From DASPKX01 sp035627835 (lineage in GTDB: Bacteria > Verrucomicrobiota > Verrucomicrobiia > Limisphaerales > SXQI01), in NCBI GenBank assembly GCA_035627835.1, contig DASPKX010000105.1:1-11428 (forward strand): a DNA stretch of 11,428 nucleotides, written 5' to 3'. Of the stretch, positions 7,724-11,428 are shown piece by piece. The translations under genes and the position numbers were made by a program. The notes beneath the pieces were generated by a model that made no database searches, was not told the origin of the DNA, and saw only the letters and a program-made list of their open reading frames with translations. The stretch's first letter is position 1. Each line of letters opens with the position of its first letter.

Positions 7724-10222
7724 TTAATCCTTTGGTTTCAACAGCTTTGCCTGGAGATCGGCCGGCAATCCGCTGGCCTGAATGGCCGCGCGGGCTTCCT
7801 CTTCGTTCATTCGCATCCACGCTGCTGCCGCTTTCTCCATCACATCCCGCTTCTTGTTCGCGTCTGTCATGGAGTTCGCCCATTGCCATGCGAGTTGTGG
7901 CTCGTGCGCAGCGGCGTTCTCAGCAAAGTTCTTAATTGCCGTGTCGCGGTTTCCACCTTGCGCCTGTTGTGAAAGCCATGTCGCCGCCGCGGTCGGATCT
8001 TCCCGTGCCCACCGCCGCATCAGAGCTTCTTCAGCCTGCTCGCGCACTGTTCCTTCCGGAAAGCCTTTCACCCAGCTTGCGGCGTAAGCCGGGTCGGCCC
8101 CGGCCATGCTGCTGATCACCGATTTCATCCCTCGCTCCAGCTCATCGCCTTGAAGGCTCGTCACATATTGCGCTGCCTCTTGCGGGGACTGCGCGGCCCA
8201 ATTGCCAAGCACGCTAGCCATGGCTCCCGCGCGCCCATTCCCCTCTGGCAGACCTTGCACGAACTGCAGCGCTGCCTGGGCGTCGGTGCGCGACCATGAA
8301 CTCGCGACCCGCTTTAAAAGCTCTCCCTGTTTCTGAAGGTCTGGATTTTCGAGGATATGCTTTGAAGCCGCTTCAGGATCACGCCCGGCCCACGAGCCGA
8401 GCACCGTTTCCATGTACTTCTGGCGGCTCTCCGGCGGGAGATTCTCTGCGGCCTTTAAGCCCTCCTGTGGATCGCGCCAGGCGAAAGAATTGGCGATTGC
8501 AGAAACCATCTGGTCGCGCAAAGCGCCGGATGGTGTGTCCTTCAGATATTCCGCCGCGGCCTTCGGGTCCTGTTGCGCCCAGTAATGGCCGAGTCGCTCC
8601 ATAGCGCTGTTGCGTGCGCGTCCTTCCGGGAGAGTCTTCGCCCAAGCCACCGCGCCCTCGACGTCGACTTCAGCCCAACGGCTCGCGACCTCTGCGTTTA
8701 AGCTCACTTGGTCCATCCCTTTGGGTAAGACGGCCGCTAATTTTGCAGCGTTCTCCGGGGAGTCCTCAGCCATGCTCCATAGGGCATTCTGGATCGCCTC
8801 GCGTGCAAGGGCCGGATTAGGGACTTTCTTTAACCATTCGACCGCAGCCTCCGGATCCTTCTGAACCCATTCCTGGGCGAGTTGCGTCAGAGCTTGATTC
8901 TTAGCCGCGCCAGAAGGGAGTGTGAGCGCGTACTCGCCAGCTGCTTTCGGATCTTCCTGAGCCCAGCCGCTTAACGCCCCGCTAATCGCTTTTGCCTTAG
9001 CTGTGGAATCGCTTAATTGAATGGCCAGCGCGACTGCGGATTGTGGGTCGCGCTGCGCATATTCATTGAAAACCTGTTGAAATCCCCAACTCTGGCGCTC
9101 ATCCACTTTAAGGCCGATCAACGATTCTGCCGCAGCTTTCGGATCAGTCGTGGCGAGACCTTGTGCATAGGCAATTTGCGCGAGCTTCTTTTCTTTTGGG
9201 TCCGAACGACCATCCGCCCAGCGCTTCATCGCTTCGACATCCTGCTGCGCCCAGTTTGATAGCATGTTCGCAAGCATGCTTTCCTTCTGCTCGTTAGCGG
9301 GAATTTTATCCATCAACCGCACCGCCGCGGCAGGATCCGAGTAAGCTAGTGTTTGCAGACTGCTTATCGTGCTTCGCTTTTTGCGCACACTTTCAGGCTG
9401 TGTTTCAAACCACGCGATGGCTGCGTCAGGATCCTGCCGCATCCACTGGTGAAGAGCCGCGCCGAGAGTGTTTTCGCTGCTTGCCCCGTAGCGAGAGTTA
9501 CCAGGATGTTTCAAGGCCAATTCCGCGGCTGCTCGAGGATCCTTTTCGGCCATTGCTGCGATGATAGAGCTTCGCATCCACTGCCTCTCGTGAGAGCGCG
9601 CTTTTGGGAGCATCGCCCAAGCCCTTTCGGGATCACTTTCCACAAGACCGTTGATTGCGGCGGTTGTATACGTCTGCCGGTCCATACCCGTGGCGTTCTT
9701 CTCAATCCATGCCAGAGCGCCATCCGGATCGTTTTTTGCCCAATAGCGAATAGCATTTTGGGAAGCGTTTAGCCGCTCGTTGCGAGACTTCTGGGCCTGC
9801 CCATATTCGAGCAGGGCGGCGTAATCTCTTTCACCCCACTTCGCCAAGAGCTGGTGTTTAAAGTTGTTAAACTTGTCTCGAGGCAAGAGTTGTTGGGCCA
9901 TCTCCAAAGCCTCCGCTTCCATTCCGGGAGGCACCTCTCTAGCCACGTCCCGGAGCTTCTCCCATCCACCCGAGCGCATGTTTACGGAACTCAGGTTTTT
10001 GATCTGCTCCTCAAGGCTCTGTCTGCTCTCCGTCTTCGAGCCTTTCTTTGTCGCGCGCACAACTGCGTTCGTTGCCGAGGTGACCCGCGCCACTTCACTT
10101 TGAGCAATGCGCGTTGATGAGTTCGGACCCGGTGGGGGAGCATTGGTGTTGCGAGCAGCTACAAACCCAACCAACCCGCCCAGGAGAAGCCCCCCGGCAC
10201 CAACGGCCAATTTGCTTTGCAT
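7724..10222 (-). CDS. Membrane-anchored alpha-solenoid protein of WAxxDP repeats, first of a tandem pair
   Basis: This 832-aa protein is the paralogue of its downstream neighbour, without a recognised family name. Residues ~4-23 (KLAVGAGGLLLGGLVGFVAA) are a Gly-rich membrane anchor, followed by a Pro/Ser/Thr/Lys linker to ~72, a helical segment (GGWEKLRDVAREVPPGMEAE, 85-104), and from ~124 to the end about 22 repeats of 31-32 residues. Typical units begin RYWAKNDPDGALAWIE, SGWAQEDPKAAGEYALTLP and HYWAQQDPKAAAEYLKDTP. Repeats 12 and 18 have SP in place of DP (MAEDSPENAA, WAAQSPQEAA), and the neighbour has the same variants at the same places. I chose ATG 10222 because AAAGGA (10226-10231) precedes it; the frame extends to a TTG at 10249 (841 aa), which lacks such a site. 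The expected place is the periplasmic face of the inner membrane. The gap of 150 nt to dus makes this the likely first gene of a two-gene operon. The function, presumably protein binding or scaffolding, is inferred only from the solenoid form. Confidence 0.88.
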   Translation of the reverse strand: MQSKLAVGAGGLLLGGLVGFVAARNTNAPPPGPNSSTRIAQSEVARVTSATNAVVRATKKGSKTESRQSLEEQIKNLSSVNMRSGGWEKLRDVAREVPPGMEAEALEMAQQLLPRDKFNNFKHQLLAKWGERDYAALLEYGQAQKSRNERLNASQNAIRYWAKNDPDGALAWIEKNATGMDRQTYTTAAINGLVESDPERAWAMLPKARSHERQWMRSSIIAAMAEKDPRAAAELALKHPGNSRYGASSENTLGAALHQWMRQDPDAAIAWFETQPESVRKKRSTISSLQTLAYSDPAAAVRLMDKIPANEQKESMLANMLSNWAQQDVEAMKRWADGRSDPKEKKLAQIAYAQGLATTDPKAAAESLIGLKVDERQSWGFQQVFNEYAQRDPQSAVALAIQLSDSTAKAKAISGALSGWAQEDPKAAGEYALTLPSGAAKNQALTQLAQEWVQKDPEAAVEWLKKVPNPALAREAIQNALWSMAEDSPENAAKLAAVLPKGMDQVSLNAEVASRWAEVDVEGAVAWAKTLPEGRARNSAMERLGHYWAQQDPKAAAEYLKDTPSGALRDQMVSAIANSFAWRDPQEGLKAAENLPPESRQKYMETVLGSWAGRDPEAASKHILENPDLQKQGELLKRVASSWSRTDAQAALQFVQGLPEGNGRAGAMASVLGNWAAQSPQEAAQYVTSLQGDELERGMKSVISSMAGADPAYAASWVKGFPEGTVREQAEEALMRRWAREDPTAAATWLSQQAQGGNRDTAIKNFAENAAAHEPQLAWQWANSMTDANKKRDVMEKAAAAWMRMNEEEARAAIQASGLPADLQAKLLKPKD
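7728..7733 (-). promoter_or_regulatory. Ribosome binding site of the second solenoid gene, inside the end of the first
   Basis: AAAGGA on the minus strand overlaps the last sense codons of the upstream gene and lies four bases before the ATG at 7723, spanning the TAAATG junction. The arrangement predicts translational coupling and similar amounts of the two paralogues. Confidence 0.7.
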
Positions 10223-10225
10223 AGA

Positions 10226-10231
10226 TCCTTT
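10226..10231 (-). promoter_or_regulatory. Ribosome binding site deciding the start of the first solenoid gene
   Basis: AAAGGA lies three bases before ATG 10222 on the minus strand, the same hexamer as used by the second solenoid gene. It favours ATG 10222 over the in-frame TTG at 10249, which has no comparable site; starting at the ATG also places the membrane anchor directly at the N-terminus. Confidence 0.65.
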
Positions 10232-10283
10232 AGATGCCTCAAACCCCAAAGCCTCACCCTGATATAGGGAAGCTGGAGTTGGA

Positions 10284-10320
10284 AGGTTAGACCATTAGAA
10301 CACCAAACCCGTTCAACAAG
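10284..10320 (+). repeat. 37-nt intergenic direct repeat, copy B
   Basis: It matches 2064-2100 at 31 of 37 positions, with the 16-base core identical (10291-10306). It lies between the dus stop (10373) and the first solenoid gene, about 62-98 nt upstream of that gene's ATG, where a promoter or operator would be expected. A small dyad CCCT-GATAT-AGGG (10257-10269) lies between it and the gene. No clear -35/-10 pair is visible. Confidence 0.65.
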
Positions 10321-10372
10321 CGATGGAAAACCGACCGAGCAGGTGCACAACAATTGGAGGAATGGCGTTAGC

Positions 10373-11413
10373 CTACGGGCTCGGCTGTTCAACGCGAATT
10401 CCTGAGGACATCAGCGGCTCAAGCGGCAACGGGTCATCATGTTTCAGGTGATCCTCGCAAATCAGGAAAAACTCGCGCTCGGTTGTGGTTCGGCGCATTC
10501 GATGCAAAAAGTCGCCGGTGGCATCAATCCCCACGCCAATGAAGTTCATGTACTTCTTCAGCATCTGCACATGAGCGCTTTCGCGATATTCAGGCGAGCG
10601 CAGCGCTTCATAGAGGCGTCGGACGTATTCCAGCACATCGCGGCCTGCTGGGTAACGCACAGTCTCTCCGCGGAAGTGGGCGCGAATTTGCTCGAACAGC
10701 CAAGGATTCCGAATGGCCCCGCGCCCGATCATCAATCCTCGCGCGCGTGTGCTGTTCGCCACTTCAGCCGCTTTCGTGGGCGAGTAGATGTTCCCATTGG
10801 CCACCACGGGGCAACTCACCGCTTGCGCTGCTTTGGCGATGAACTCGTAATGCACTTCGCTCCAGTACATTTCTTTCACCGTCCGCGCGTGCACCGTCAG
10901 CATATCCAGTTGGTGGCTGGCGAAGATTTCGAGCATCCGATCAAAGCCGTCCGGTGAATCAAACCCCAGGCGAGTCTTCACGCTGAACTTCACCTGCACC
11001 TCCGCGCGCAACGCCTTCAGGATCGCATCCACTCGCCACGGCTCTCTCAACAAACCGCCGCCAGCGCATTTGCGGTAAACAACAGGGGCAGGGCAGCCAA
11101 GGTTCAGGTCGATGCCAGCGATCTGGAACTTCTGCAGCAGCTTGGCGGTGCGCACCAGGGCAGGTATGTCATTGCCAATCATCTGCGCTATGACCGGCCT
11201 TCCTGGAGGCGCATTCACGACCGCCTCCACGATGTGCCGCTCCAGTGCGGATGTGGCGTGAACCCGGAAGTATTCGGTGAAGTAAATGTCCGGCCCGCCG
11301 TATTGCGCCATCAAGCGCCAGAACGGGAGGTCCGTCACATCCTGCATGGGCGCCAGAACCAGGAATGGCTGGGGCGAGGCGAAGACTTTTTCGATTAGAG
11401 CGCGCTGGTCCAC
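10373..11413 (-). CDS. dus: tRNA-dihydrouridine synthase (Dus family, FMN enzyme)
   Basis: The enzyme reduces specific uridines in the tRNA D-loop to dihydrouridine, using FMN and NADPH, in the cytoplasm. Residue numbers count from the GTG at 11413. The TIM-barrel landmarks are in order: FLVLAPMQDVTD (17-28, FMN binding), PVIAQMIGND (73-82), GIDLNLGCPAPVV (catalytic Cys107), VKFSVKTRLG (Lys146, Arg148), MLTVHARTVKEMY (His175, Arg177), VVANGNIYS (203-211) and GLMIGRGAIRNPWLF (226-240, flavin phosphate loop), followed by the helical tRNA-binding domain. The 346 aa are typical for the family. The start is uncertain: GTG 11413 has no visible ribosome binding site and the frame stays open to the right edge (five more codons, 11414-11428), so the true start may lie outside the window. 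The substrate position (DusA, B or C type) is not settled; the GCPAP form is nearest to DusC-like members. It is upstream of the solenoid pair on the same strand but separated by 150 nt, so probably independent. Confidence 0.93.
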   Translation of the reverse strand: MDQRALIEKVFASPQPFLVLAPMQDVTDLPFWRLMAQYGGPDIYFTEYFRVHATSALERHIVEAVVNAPPGRPVIAQMIGNDIPALVRTAKLLQKFQIAGIDLNLGCPAPVVYRKCAGGGLLREPWRVDAILKALRAEVQVKFSVKTRLGFDSPDGFDRMLEIFASHQLDMLTVHARTVKEMYWSEVHYEFIAKAAQAVSCPVVANGNIYSPTKAAEVANSTRARGLMIGRGAIRNPWLFEQIRAHFRGETVRYPAGRDVLEYVRRLYEALRSPEYRESAHVQMLKKYMNFIGVGIDATGDFLHRMRRTTTEREFFLICEDHLKHDDPLPLEPLMSSGIRVEQPSP

Positions 11414-11428
11414 GGCCCGGGCTATGGC

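Noticed and set aside
5252..10222. Tandem DNA repeat / CRISPR-like periodicity (recurring GGATCCTG-TGCGCCC text about every 95 nt)
   Set aside because: The roughly 93-96-nt period is the codon image of the 31-32-residue protein repeat in intact frames; spacers are not unique and repeats are degenerate, so it is not a CRISPR array.
5252..10222. Calling the repeat proteins TPR or HEAT proteins outright
   Set aside because: The period of 31-32 residues and the WAxxDPxxAxxW spacing do not match the TPR 34-residue consensus or usual HEAT units; only the general alpha-solenoid form is supported.
10439..10957. 172-codon plus-strand frame opposite dus
   Set aside because: It is antisense to the dus catalytic and tRNA-binding regions, with His/Arg-rich text and no recognisable domain.

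Overview
The window looks like chromosomal DNA from a member of the Verrucomicrobiota (or a nearby PVC-group lineage). Two things suggest this: an ECF-type sigma factor fused through one membrane helix to a long string of carboxypeptidase-regulatory/Cna-B-like beta-sandwich domains, and two very long, membrane-anchored proteins built from WAxxDPxxAxxW-type helical repeats. The lineage is inferred from these architectures; no rRNA or other strict marker is present. I see no tRNA, rRNA, IS element, CRISPR array or phage gene.

Layout. (1) Positions 1-1622, minus strand: a glycerol-uptake operon, glpF (aquaglyceroporin) then glpK (glycerol kinase, cut by the left edge), 12 nt apart with a clear ribosome binding site between them. 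(2) Positions 1623-2180: a 558-nt stretch with no intact gene. It holds a short, stop-interrupted relic that resembles the N-terminal part of the large repeat protein encoded 8 kb away, and one copy of a 37-nt intergenic repeat. (3) Positions 2181-5150, plus strand: the sigma factor / membrane / multi-beta-sandwich fusion (989 aa). (4) Positions 5252-10222, minus strand: two tandem paralogues (832 and 823 aa), each with an N-terminal signal anchor followed by about 22 helical repeats of 31-32 residues. The stop codon of the first is directly followed by the start codon of the second (TAAATG). (5) Positions 10373-11413 or beyond, minus strand: a tRNA-dihydrouridine synthase. The second copy of the 37-nt repeat lies between it and the paralogue pair.

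How they may work together. glpF and glpK form an ordinary pathway: glycerol enters by facilitated diffusion and is trapped as glycerol 3-phosphate. The dus gene is housekeeping. The less usual part is the middle 8 kb: a sigma factor that appears permanently tethered to the membrane with a large presumed extracytoplasmic domain, facing (convergently) a translationally coupled pair of membrane-anchored alpha-solenoid proteins. Both sets look like cell-envelope proteins able to make protein-protein contacts. A functional link between them is only inferred from adjacency; no motif here proves it.
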